From NCBI RefSeq assembly GCF_016862955.1, contig NZ_BONY01000017.1, positions 1 through 64,000 of the forward strand: DNA of 64,000 bases. Direction: 5' to 3'. Numbering within the stretch: position 1 is the stretch's first letter; each line of letters opens with the position of its first letter. Of this stretch, positions 34,926 through 43,166 are shown in pieces. Source of the stretch: Rhizocola hellebori. GTDB lineage: Bacteria > Actinomycetota > Actinomycetes > Mycobacteriales > Micromonosporaceae. The notes beneath the pieces are model-generated. The model saw only the letters and a list, made by a program, of their open reading frames with translations. It did not search any database and had not been told where the DNA came from. A program made the translations under genes and the position numbers.

Positions 34926-36161
34926 ATGGACACACCACTGGCGCGTGCACAAGCCGACGCGGCTGCCACCAACGCGAAGGTCGCCGGTGCACCTACCATC
35001 AAAATCGGCATCGTCACCCCGCTAAGCGGGCCGGGCGACCCCACCGCCGGTGAGCTCACCGTGCGCGGCGCCACCATCGCCGCCGACTATATTCGCGAAC
35101 ACGGTGGGATTCACCAAGGCATCCAGGTCGAGCTGCTCGTCCGCAACGATCAGGAGACGGTCGAACTCGACGGGGGGACGATGCCTCGCTCCGCCGTAGG
35201 CGCCTTCGCCAAGTTGGCCATGGTCGACGAGGTCCTCGCGGCGATGGGGCCGTGGCATCTGCGCTACGCCGACTACGTAGCCGACACCGCAGAGCGTATC
35301 GGCGTTCCTCTCTTCGTCGAGAACGCCCATCCGACGATCACCGCGAAACAGCGTCAATACGTTTTTCGCACCTTCACCTCGATGGCCGAGCGAGTGCCGC
35401 AACTGGTCAGCTTCATCGCCAGCCAGAACATGCGCCGCATCTCGATCCTTGCGGCCAACACGGTCTTCGGATACACCTGCGCCGACATGCTGGAAGCACA
35501 GCTCAAGGCTTTGCCCGGTGAGCCCAGGGAGATACAGCGGTTCGACTTCGACCAGGAGACCGTGCAGGATCTGCGGCCGGAGCTATTCAAAATCAAGGAT
35601 TTCGCGCCCGATCTGTTCATCAACGTGGGCGTGATCCGCACCAATTACCTGATCATCAACCAGGCCGAAGAGGTTGGGCTGCTTCCTGGCACGCCGATGA
35701 TGGCTCCATTCCAATGGCCACTTCGCTCCAGCGACTACTGGCGACTGGCCGGCGACGCAGGCAACTACATGGTGTGGCCGGCAAGCCAGTTCAGCCCTAC
35801 CTGGAGCGGCCTGCAACCAGTCGGGCGCTGGTTTGTCGCGCGCTACTACGAAAAGTACGGCATGATGCCGCCGGACACGGCGATGAACGCCTTTACCGAC
35901 GTCACCATTATCGCCCAGGCGCTCGAGCTCGTGCCCACCATCAGCCGGGCGAGCCTGCTCTACGCCCTGGAAGTAGGGACCTTCGACACATGGCGCGGCA
36001 AGATCAGCTTTGAGCGCGGCCAAGCGCATTGGCATCACAGCCCACCACCAGTGGTCCTGCAGCAGTACCAGGCGGTCGGCCAGGACATCACCAACGTGCC
36101 TATCGTCTACCCGCTTCGTTTCCAGACGCACCAGTATCTGCGCCCAGGGGGTGCCGTATGA
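34926..36161 (+). CDS. LivK/AmiC-type ligand-binding protein without signal peptide
   Basis: The 411-residue protein is a type I periplasmic-binding-protein fold of the branched-chain amino acid/amide family: IKIGIVTPLSGPGDPTAGELTVRGATIAADYI, PLFVENAHPTIT, SILAANTVFGYTCADML, and FINVGVIRTNYLIINQAEEVG. It has no signal peptide or lipobox; the N-terminus is polar (MDTPLARAQADAAATNAKV). It is thus likely cytosolic and may act as a ligand sensor or carrier like AmiC, not as a transporter part. It is ten bases after the sulfotransferase gene and overlaps cysD by four bases. Confidence 0.72.
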   Translation: MDTPLARAQADAAATNAKVAGAPTIKIGIVTPLSGPGDPTAGELTVRGATIAADYIREHGGIHQGIQVELLVRNDQETVELDGGTMPRSAVGAFAKLAMVDEVLAAMGPWHLRYADYVADTAERIGVPLFVENAHPTITAKQRQYVFRTFTSMAERVPQLVSFIASQNMRRISILAANTVFGYTCADMLEAQLKALPGEPREIQRFDFDQETVQDLRPELFKIKDFAPDLFINVGVIRTNYLIINQAEEVGLLPGTPMMAPFQWPLRSSDYWRLAGDAGNYMVWPASQFSPTWSGLQPVGRWFVARYYEKYGMMPPDTAMNAFTDVTIIAQALELVPTISRASLLYALEVGTFDTWRGKISFERGQAHWHHSPPPVVLQQYQAVGQDITNVPIVYPLRFQTHQYLRPGGAV

Positions 36162-37057
36162 GCCGGATCCTGTCCTACATGGACATCCTGGAGGCGGAGT
36201 CGGTTCATATCATGCGCGAGGTGGCCGGCGAGTTCGAGCGTCCTGTCCTGCTGTTCTCCGGCGGCAAGGACTCCGCCGTGATGCTTCATCTGGCCCGCAA
36301 AGCCTTCGCGCCGGCGACGGTGCCGTTCCCGGTGATGCACGTCGATACCGGGCACAACTTCGCTGAGGTGCTGGAGTTTCGGGACAGGGTGGTCGCCGAG
36401 CTGGGCCTTCGGCTCTATGTCGCCGACGTGCAGAGCTACATAGATGACGGGCGCCTGGCTGAACGGCCCGATGGTACCCGAAATCCGCTGCAGACACAGC
36501 CTTTGCTCGACGCCATCGCTGAACACCGCTTCGACGCGGTATTCGGCGGGGGGCGCCGCGATGAGGAGAAGGCCCGGGCCAAGGAGCGCATCTACTCGAT
36601 GCGCGATGAATTCGGCCAGTGGGACCCGCGCAACCAGCGTCCCGAGCTTTGGAACCTCTACAACGGGCGCCATGCCCCTGGTGGGCATGTGCGGGTCTTT
36701 CCGCTGTCCAACTGGACCGAGTTGGACGTATGGAACTACATCAAGCGCGAAAACGTGGCACTGCCATCCATCTATTTTTCACATAAGCGGGAAGTCTTCA
36801 AGCGCAACGGAATGTGGCTTGCGCCCGGCGATTGGGGGCAACCACAACGTGACGAGGCCGTCGAGATGCGAACCGTTCGGTACCGCACGGTCGGCGACAT
36901 GTCATGCACTGGCGCAGTCGAATCCGAAGCCGCGACGCTGGCCGAAGTCATCGCCGAGATAGCCGCCTCGCGCATCACTGAGCGTGGCTCGAGCCGCGCC
37001 GATGACAAGCTGTCCGAGGCTGCGATGGAGGACCGTAAACGGGAGGGCTACTTCTGA
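36158..37057 (+). CDS. cysD: sulfate adenylyltransferase small subunit
   Basis: The 299-residue protein is CysD of ATP sulfurylase, which forms adenosine 5'-phosphosulfate from ATP and sulfate with CysN. The PP-loop ATP site LLFSGGKDSAVMLHL, the GGGRRDEEKARAKER block and the FPLSNWTELDVWNYI region are complete. The ATG overlaps the previous stop (ATGA). It lies in a biosynthetic operon and not with cysteine biosynthesis genes, so it probably supplies the sulfotransferase. Confidence 0.92.
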   Translation: MSRILSYMDILEAESVHIMREVAGEFERPVLLFSGGKDSAVMLHLARKAFAPATVPFPVMHVDTGHNFAEVLEFRDRVVAELGLRLYVADVQSYIDDGRLAERPDGTRNPLQTQPLLDAIAEHRFDAVFGGGRRDEEKARAKERIYSMRDEFGQWDPRNQRPELWNLYNGRHAPGGHVRVFPLSNWTELDVWNYIKRENVALPSIYFSHKREVFKRNGMWLAPGDWGQPQRDEAVEMRTVRYRTVGDMSCTGAVESEAATLAEVIAEIAASRITERGSSRADDKLSEAAMEDRKREGYF

Positions 37058-38379
37058 TGAACGAGACCACTTCCCACACCAGGCTGCTGCGATTGGCCAC
37101 GGCGGGAAGCGTCGACGATGGCAAGTCCACTCTCGTCGGACGCCTGCTCTATGACTCCAAGTCGGTGTTGGCAGATCAGCTGGAGGCCATCGAGTTCGCC
37201 AGCCGGGCACGCGGCTCGCAGAACGCGGACCTCGCCTTGCTCACCGACGGCCTTCGGGCCGAACGGGAGCAAGGCATAACGATCGACGTGGCCTACCGCT
37301 ACTTCGCCACCCCTCGGCGGCGCTTTATCCTGGCCGACACGCCTGGCCATGTTCAGTACACGCGCAACATGGTTACCGGTGCTTCCACGGCGCAGCTGGC
37401 TATCGTCCTGGTCGACGCCCGCAAAGGGATCGTTGAGCAGACACGCCGGCACATCGCCGTGGCCGCCCTGCTGCGGGTGCCCCACGTGGTGCTTGCGGTC
37501 AACAAGATGGATCTCGTCGAATTCAGCCTGCAACGGTTCCATGAGATCGTTGAAGAATTCACCGTTGTGGCTGACTCGTTGGGCGTGACCTCGCACACGG
37601 CCATTCCCCTTTCGGCCCTCAACGGCGACAACGTCGTGACGGCCTCCGAGAACATGCCGTGGTATCACGGACCGACTCTGCTGTCGCACCTGGAGGAGGT
37701 AGAGGTGGGTGATGATCTGTCCACCCAGCCGGGCCGTTTCCCGGTTCAGTCCAGTTTCTCGCCTTCCGCAAGGCCCGACTGGGCCGCAAGCCGATGCTTC
37801 GGCTTCGGCCTGCCCGGCACCTACGTCGCTGGGCAGGTGGCCGCCGGCACTTTTTCCGTCGGCCAGACTGTCACCGTGATGCCGCACGGCACCCGGACGG
37901 TCATCGAGGCCATCGACCAGCTCGGCGGCGACGCCACCGACGCCGTCGCAGGACAGTCGGTGACGATCCATTTGTTCGACACCGCAGCAGCCGAACGCGG
38001 CGACCTCATCGCAGCCGTCAACGACACACCGCACGTCGGCGAGGAGATCGTGGCCACAGTCTGCCATCTGAGCGAACGCCCCCTACGCCCCGGCCAAGCG
38101 GTGCTGATGAAGTACGCCAGCAAGACGCTAGAGGCCCGGGTGGAGCAGCTGATCGACCAGCTGGATCTGGCTACCACGCATCGTGAGGGGCAGCCGCAAC
38201 AGCTCGTCGTCAACGATATCGCCACAGTGCGGTTGCGCACTGCCCAACCGGTAGCGGTAGACAGCTACCGTAAAAACCGGATCACAGGATCGTTCATCCT
38301 GATCGATCCCGGCGACGGGCAGACTCTCACTGCCGGGATGGTGGAAAGCGTTTCAACGGTACAGAAGGAGCCCTCATGA
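37057..38379 (+). CDS. cysN: sulfate adenylyltransferase GTPase subunit
   Basis: The 440-residue GTPase is the CysN subunit that drives APS formation. G motifs: GSVDDGKST (17-25), DTPGH and NKMD. It ends after the EF-Tu-like beta domains (LIDPGDGQTL...). There is no C-terminal APS kinase (CysC) domain, unlike the fused CysNC of mycobacteria, and no separate cysC is in the window. PAPS formation must use a kinase elsewhere. Start codon shares one base with the cysD stop. Confidence 0.92.
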   Translation: MNETTSHTRLLRLATAGSVDDGKSTLVGRLLYDSKSVLADQLEAIEFASRARGSQNADLALLTDGLRAEREQGITIDVAYRYFATPRRRFILADTPGHVQYTRNMVTGASTAQLAIVLVDARKGIVEQTRRHIAVAALLRVPHVVLAVNKMDLVEFSLQRFHEIVEEFTVVADSLGVTSHTAIPLSALNGDNVVTASENMPWYHGPTLLSHLEEVEVGDDLSTQPGRFPVQSSFSPSARPDWAASRCFGFGLPGTYVAGQVAAGTFSVGQTVTVMPHGTRTVIEAIDQLGGDATDAVAGQSVTIHLFDTAAAERGDLIAAVNDTPHVGEEIVATVCHLSERPLRPGQAVLMKYASKTLEARVEQLIDQLDLATTHREGQPQQLVVNDIATVRLRTAQPVAVDSYRKNRITGSFILIDPGDGQTLTAGMVESVSTVQKEPS

Positions 38380-39005
38380 CCGACGAATACGTCAATGTCA
38401 AGATGTTCTTCGATCCCGTGTGCCCGTGGGCATGGCTGACTTCCCGGTGGCTGCTGGAGGTGGAGCAGAAGCGCCCGATTCTGATCAGTTTCCATGTCAT
38501 GAGCCTTTCGGTGCTCAACGAGGGCCGCACCGACGTGGACCCGTTCTACCAGGACAATCTGCCCAAGTGGTGGGGGCCGGTGCGGGTGGCCATCGCGGCG
38601 GAAAAGGAGGCGGGCAATGCTGCGCTGCGGCCTCTCTACACCGCGATGGGAACGCGCCGGCACTTGCGCGGTGAGCCCTATGGGCCTGCGCTTTACCACG
38701 CGGCGTTAGCTGAGGCGGGCCTGCCGACGAGCCTTGCCAGCGCGGCCGACGACACCAGATTCGACGAAGCGGTAAGGCAAAGCCACCACGAAGGCATGGC
38801 ACCGGTCGGCCTTGAAGTCGGGACCCCGGTCATACATGTCGATGACAACGATGGTCATCGTGCGGCGTTCTTCGGCCCGGTCGTCAGCCCCGCACCCAAG
38901 GGTGCCCAGGCAGCACGACTATGGGATGGGGTACTCGTCGCCGCATGTACACCAGGATTCTTTGAACTAAAGCGAAGCCGCAACGTGAACCCGATATTCA
39001 CCTAG
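38376..39005 (+). CDS. thioredoxin-fold protein of the mycothiol-dependent Rv2466c type, CPWA active site
   Basis: The 209-residue protein matches the DsbA-like family of M. tuberculosis Rv2466c, a mycothiol-dependent nitroreductase, over its whole length. Shared blocks include FFDPVCPWAW, LISFHVMSLSVLNEGR, WGPVRVAIAAE, PLYTAMGTRRH, SHHEGMAPVG and a FFELKR end. The family CPWC motif is here CPWA: the first cysteine (Cys16) is kept and the resolving one (residue 19) is alanine. This points to a glutaredoxin- or transferase-like one-cysteine mechanism using mycothiol. It overlaps cysN by four bases; NAT follows after eight bases. Confidence 0.8.
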   Translation: MTDEYVNVKMFFDPVCPWAWLTSRWLLEVEQKRPILISFHVMSLSVLNEGRTDVDPFYQDNLPKWWGPVRVAIAAEKEAGNAALRPLYTAMGTRRHLRGEPYGPALYHAALAEAGLPTSLASAADDTRFDEAVRQSHHEGMAPVGLEVGTPVIHVDDNDGHRAAFFGPVVSPAPKGAQAARLWDGVLVAACTPGFFELKRSRNVNPIFT

Positions 39006-39013
39006 GAAAGCCA

Positions 39014-39841
39014 ATGATCCAGCTCACATCGGCGCTGACCGGCCAGTATCTGCACCGTCTCGGCGTCGATCGGCCGCCGCAGCCCACCATCGAAGCGCTC
39101 AATCTGCTCCATCGTCGCCACGTCGAACTCGTCGCCTACGAAAACCTCGACATTCAACTGGGGCTGCCCACAACGGTGCATCCGGTCGAGTCCGCGATCC
39201 GGATCGCCGGTGGCCGAGGAGGCTACTGTTTCCACCTCAACGGCGCCTTCTCGGCGCTGTTGGCCAGCCTTGGGTATCAGGTAACCATCCACCGGGGTCA
39301 GGTGAAGAAATCCACCCGGCCTGCCACCGGCGTGGACTTTCCCAACCACCTCGCCCTCACGGTCAACGTCGACGGACGCCATTGGTTCATCGACGTCGGC
39401 CTGGGCGACGCCCTTCACTCACCCGTGCCACTCGAACCTAGCTCATTCCGCCAGGGGCCGTTCATGTTCAAGCTGTTGCCCACCGTGAACGGGTGGCGTT
39501 TCGAGCACGACGTCGACGGCTCCTTCAACGTCATGGATTGGGAAAACTCCGCCGCCGAGGCAGAGGATTTCGCATTGTCGCACAAGGAGCTCTCGACGGC
39601 GTCGGAGTCCACCTTCGTCCGTAACCTCGTCGTCATGCGCCGCTGCGCCTGCCAGATCGACACGCTGGTCGGCCGCCGGCTGACCCAACGCGGCGACCGC
39701 ACGGTGGTAAACAAGCGCCTCAATACTCAGTCCGATTTGGCCACTACCCTGCAGGAGGTGTTTCACCTCTCGCCACTCAACGTTTCACCCGACCAGCTGT
39801 CAGCTCTTTGGCAGCGCACACGACCCGGTGGCCAGCCCTAG
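39014..39841 (+). CDS. nat: arylamine N-acyltransferase (NAT)
   Basis: The 275-residue protein has the NAT catalytic triad: Cys72 in RGGYCFHLN, His112 in NHLAL and Asp127 in FIDVGLGDA. NATs acylate arylamines and hydrazines from acyl-CoA, with p-aminobenzoate-type amines as classical substrates. RifF-type relatives close macrolactams. Being last in the sulfotransferase operon and near the aminodeoxychorismate genes, it probably acylates the pathway's aryl amine. Its stop overlaps the convergent livF stop in a shared CTAG. Confidence 0.9.
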   Translation: MIQLTSALTGQYLHRLGVDRPPQPTIEALNLLHRRHVELVAYENLDIQLGLPTTVHPVESAIRIAGGRGGYCFHLNGAFSALLASLGYQVTIHRGQVKKSTRPATGVDFPNHLALTVNVDGRHWFIDVGLGDALHSPVPLEPSSFRQGPFMFKLLPTVNGWRFEHDVDGSFNVMDWENSAAEAEDFALSHKELSTASESTFVRNLVVMRRCACQIDTLVGRRLTQRGDRTVVNKRLNTQSDLATTLQEVFHLSPLNVSPDQLSALWQRTRPGGQP

Positions 39842-40530
39842 GCCTCCAACCCGAGAAGCTGATGCGCCCGGCGGTGGTCATTTCGGAATTCGTCCACGGC
39901 TGCGGTGTGAACCACCGTTCCCCGGACCATCACAGCCACATCGCTGGCGACCGCATACGCCAGTCGCAGATCATGCTCAACGATGACAACAGAGAGTCCA
40001 CTTTGGACCATCTCGGTGATCGCCGTCGCCAGGTGCGACACGATCCCCGGAGCCAGTCCCTCAGAGGGCTCGTCGAGCAGGATCAGCGACGGCCCGGTCG
40101 CCAGCGCCCGGCAGATGGCCAGCATCTGCTGTTCACCACCGGAGAGATTGCCGGCCGGTTGGTGGCGGCGGTGGGCCAGATTGGGGAAGAGCTCATAGAG
40201 CCGCTGAATCGGCCAGCTCTGGCCCCGCACAGCCAACCGCACATGCTCGTGCACTGTGACCGTGGGCCAGATCCTCCGGCCCTGCGGCACCAGGGCAATG
40301 CCGGCACGCGAGACCTGGTCCGGGCGACGCCCGGCCAGCTCGCAGCCGTCAAGGCGGATGCTTCCCCGCCGCGGCCGCACCAGGCCCATCAACGTCGACA
40401 GCAACGTCGTCTTTCCCACGCCGTTTCGCCCCAGCACCGCCAGCGCCTGCCCGGTGCGCACCTGTAGGGACAGGCCGTGCAGTACTGTTCCTGAGCCGTA
40501 CCCACTGTGCAGGTCATGCACGAGCAACAT
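39838..40530 (-). CDS. livF: LIV-type ABC transporter ATPase (LivF)
   Basis: The 230-residue ATPase has Walker A GRNGVGKTT, signature LSGGEQQ, Walker B LILLDEPSEGLAP and the switch H in VEHD. SEGLAP is typical of LivF of branched-chain amino acid importers. The ATG at 40530 overlaps the livG end by 17 bases. Last gene of the minus-strand transporter operon. Confidence 0.88.
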   Translation of the reverse strand: MLLVHDLHSGYGSGTVLHGLSLQVRTGQALAVLGRNGVGKTTLLSTLMGLVRPRRGSIRLDGCELAGRRPDQVSRAGIALVPQGRRIWPTVTVHEHVRLAVRGQSWPIQRLYELFPNLAHRRHQPAGNLSGGEQQMLAICRALATGPSLILLDEPSEGLAPGIVSHLATAITEMVQSGLSVVIVEHDLRLAYAVASDVAVMVRGTVVHTAAVDEFRNDHRRAHQLLGLEA

Positions 40531-41278
40531 GCCGCTGCTCCTTCGCTTGCGAGCCAAGATATGCCTGCTGGACCATCGGGTTTTCGCGTATCTGCGACGG
40601 GGTGCCGGTGGCCAGGACAGTTCCTAGATGCAGCACTGAGATCCGGGTCGCCAGGTCGAACACCAGGTCCAGGTCATGCTCCACGAACAGCACCGTCACC
40701 TCCATCGGCAACGCGCGCAGAGTTCGGGTGAGCAACACGCTCTCGGCTGCCGACATGCCCGCCGCCGGCTCGTCGAGCAGAAGCAGCGACGGCCGGCGCA
40801 CCATGGCCACTGCCACCTCCAGCCGGCGGCACTCGCCGTAGGACAGTGACCGCACCGGCCGGTGTGCGTGCTCCGCCAAGCCCAGGGCACGCAGCGATTC
40901 GTCGGCCTGCGCCGACCAGATCGGCTTGCGTGGCAGAGGCCACCACGGCGTGGCCCGCGAACGTTGCAGCGCAAGGCTGACATTTTGCGCCACACTCAGC
41001 GTCGGGAACAGCGTCGAGTGCTGGAAGGTCTGACCGACGCCGGCCTGCGCCCGCCTGGGCTGCGACCACGCCGTGACATCGGCTCCGCCGAACCACACCC
41101 TGCCCGAGGTGGCCGCGACAGAACCCCCGATCAGGCGCAACAGCGTGGTCTTGCCTGCGCCGTTTGGGCCGATAAGCGCGTGGCGGGAGCCGGCGGACAC
41201 ACTCAAATCCACATCGCACACCGCGCGCACCGCACCGAACGTGCGGCTGAGACCCTGGCAGCGCAACAACTCGTTCAT
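40514..41278 (-). CDS. livG: LIV-type ABC transporter ATPase (LivG)
   Basis: The 254-residue ATPase has Walker A GPNGAGKTT, the LSYGECRRLEVA signature and Walker B LLLLDEPAAGMS. AGMS plus the longer insert after the Q loop (QHSTLFPTLSVAQNV) is typical of LivG. Its ATG overlaps the livM stop by four bases. Confidence 0.88.
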   Translation of the reverse strand: MNELLRCQGLSRTFGAVRAVCDVDLSVSAGSRHALIGPNGAGKTTLLRLIGGSVAATSGRVWFGGADVTAWSQPRRAQAGVGQTFQHSTLFPTLSVAQNVSLALQRSRATPWWPLPRKPIWSAQADESLRALGLAEHAHRPVRSLSYGECRRLEVAVAMVRRPSLLLLDEPAAGMSAAESVLLTRTLRALPMEVTVLFVEHDLDLVFDLATRISVLHLGTVLATGTPSQIRENPMVQQAYLGSQAKEQRHVARA

Positions 41279-42231
41279 TTTCGTCTCCTCGGCAGCCCAG
41301 CGATGCCATGCGGCATCAAATAGACGGCGGCGATGAACAGCAGGCCCAGAAGCAGTGGCCCATGCCCGTTCACAGTCAGCCCGGCGACGTCACGGACCCC
41401 GATGATCAGAGCGGCGCCCAGGCAAGCGGCCCACAGCCGTCCGCTTCCCCCGATCACCACCGCGAAAAGTGCCAGGGCCGACGTGGTGAAGCCCAGATCT
41501 GAGGGGGTAACCAGGCGTTGCTGCGCGGCCAGCAGACCACCGGCGAAGCCGGCCACAGCAGCTGCTAGCACGAATGCGAATAGTTCGTATCGTGTGCTCT
41601 CGTAACCGAGGGCACGCATGCGGGTTTTGTTGTCCCGGATTCCACGCAACGCGGCGCCCAACGGCGAAGCCGAAACCGACCACAGCATCGCCATTCCAAC
41701 ACCGAACCCGCCCAGCACGTAATAGTAGAGCGAAGCGACATCCGAGGCGGTCAACGGTCCTACGGTCGCAGCCGGAATTCCGTACAGCCCATTGGATCCA
41801 CCGGTTACCGCGGTCCAGCTCTGGGCGATCTGCTCGGCGATCTCGCCAATAGCGAGGGTGAGAATGAGGAAGAAGATTCCCGATGAACGAACGCTTATCC
41901 AGCCCGCGCCCAGCCCTGCCAGGGCGCTGGCCGACGCGGCCAGCAACAGTGCCAACGGCGATGTCAGCCCATGCAGAGCAAGCCATCCGGCGGTGTAGGC
42001 GCCGATTCCCAGATAGGCGGCGTGACCGAGCGAAGGCAAACCTATGAGTCCTACCAGCAGGTCCAGGCTCGCCGCGAACAGCCCAAACACAAGCATCCGC
42101 GTCAGCGTGGTGGTGGCGTATGGGGCCAGGTAGAAGGGCGCGGCCACGAGCGTCACGGCGATGGCGGCGGCCAGCGCCCCTGAGCGCAGGCTCACCCGCG
42201 CGTATCCCAACCCGGCGGGCACGGCGCTCAT
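41275..42231 (-). CDS. livM: LIV-type ABC transporter permease (LivM)
   Basis: The 318-residue permease has about nine spans and LivM features: GLPSLGHAAYLGIGAYTAGWL, then SSGIFFLILTLAIGEI and a cytosolic loop (LRGIRDNKTRMRALGYESTRYELFAFVLAA) that couples to the ATPases. It sits between livH and livG. Confidence 0.88.
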   Translation of the reverse strand: MSAVPAGLGYARVSLRSGALAAAIAVTLVAAPFYLAPYATTTLTRMLVFGLFAASLDLLVGLIGLPSLGHAAYLGIGAYTAGWLALHGLTSPLALLLAASASALAGLGAGWISVRSSGIFFLILTLAIGEIAEQIAQSWTAVTGGSNGLYGIPAATVGPLTASDVASLYYYVLGGFGVGMAMLWSVSASPLGAALRGIRDNKTRMRALGYESTRYELFAFVLAAAVAGFAGGLLAAQQRLVTPSDLGFTTSALALFAVVIGGSGRLWAACLGAALIIGVRDVAGLTVNGHGPLLLGLLFIAAVYLMPHGIAGLPRRRK

Positions 42232-42295
42232 GCCAGGGCCTCGCTCGCTGGCCGTTCCTGTCCCAATCGCATGGTTCGCTGCCGCAAGCGTCCGA

Positions 42296-43153
42296 TCATC
42301 TCAGCAGTCCCTTGGGTTTGACGGCGATGGTCACCGCGAGGGCACCGAAGAGCAGGAAAGAGGCAAGGCTGGGCAGCAGCGCACGCCCCGTGGACTCGAT
42401 CTGTCCCACTAGAAGCGAGGCCAGAAGCACCCCTCTGACCGATCCCAGGCCGCCGATGACGACGACCACCAACGCCAGCACCAGAATCGTGCTGTCCAGC
42501 CCGGGCCGGGCGTTGTAGATCGGGCCGCCGAGAAACCCGGCCACGGCGGCCAGTGCGGAACCGACCACCAACACACCAACGCGAACGAACCGCACGTCTA
42601 TGCCGATGGCAGCCACCATGTCGCGATCCGCGACTGAGGCGCGGAACAAGGCGCCCAGCTTCGTCCGCTCGACCATCCAGTAGAAGACGAGCGCAAGCAC
42701 CACACCTACGCCGATGACAGCCAGGCGGTAGGTGGGGTACTGATGGCCGAGAATCGGTACCGCGCCGTCCAATCCCGGCGGTGGATTCGCTGGGCGAACG
42801 TCGTCGCCGTACAACGCGGACAGCACCTCGGCGATAACAAGCGCAATGCCCAGCGTCAGCAGGGCCTGGTCGAGATGGGGGCGCCGAGCAAGGGGAGCAG
42901 TGGCCAGCGAAAGGGCACCGCCTGCCACTGCCCCGATGGTGGTCGCCGCGGCTAGGCCCACGGCGAACGTCGTCCACGTCGGACTTTCCGCGACCAGATA
43001 CGCGCCGATGAGAAAGAGCCCACCGTGCGCAAGGTTCAGCACATCCATCATGCCGAAGATCAGGGTCAGGCCGACCGCGCTGACGAACAGCAGCAGCCCG
43101 ATCGCCAGTCCATTGATGGTGGCCGTCATCGCGACGGGAACCCACTCAGGCAT
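42296..43153 (-). CDS. livH: LIV-type ABC transporter permease (LivH)
   Basis: The 285-residue permease has about eight spans, the LivH opening (NGLAIGLLLFVSAVGLTLIFGMMDVLNLAHGGLFLIGAYL), a coupling loop (LGALFRASVADRDMVAAIGIDV) and a C-terminal GGLGSVRGVLLAS motif. The start at 43153 has AGGGGCGG upstream and lies 13 bases after the livK stop. Confidence 0.88.
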   Translation of the reverse strand: MPEWVPVAMTATINGLAIGLLLFVSAVGLTLIFGMMDVLNLAHGGLFLIGAYLVAESPTWTTFAVGLAAATTIGAVAGGALSLATAPLARRPHLDQALLTLGIALVIAEVLSALYGDDVRPANPPPGLDGAVPILGHQYPTYRLAVIGVGVVLALVFYWMVERTKLGALFRASVADRDMVAAIGIDVRFVRVGVLVVGSALAAVAGFLGGPIYNARPGLDSTILVLALVVVVIGGLGSVRGVLLASLLVGQIESTGRALLPSLASFLLFGALAVTIAVKPKGLLR

Positions 43154-43166
43154 GACCGCCCCTGGC

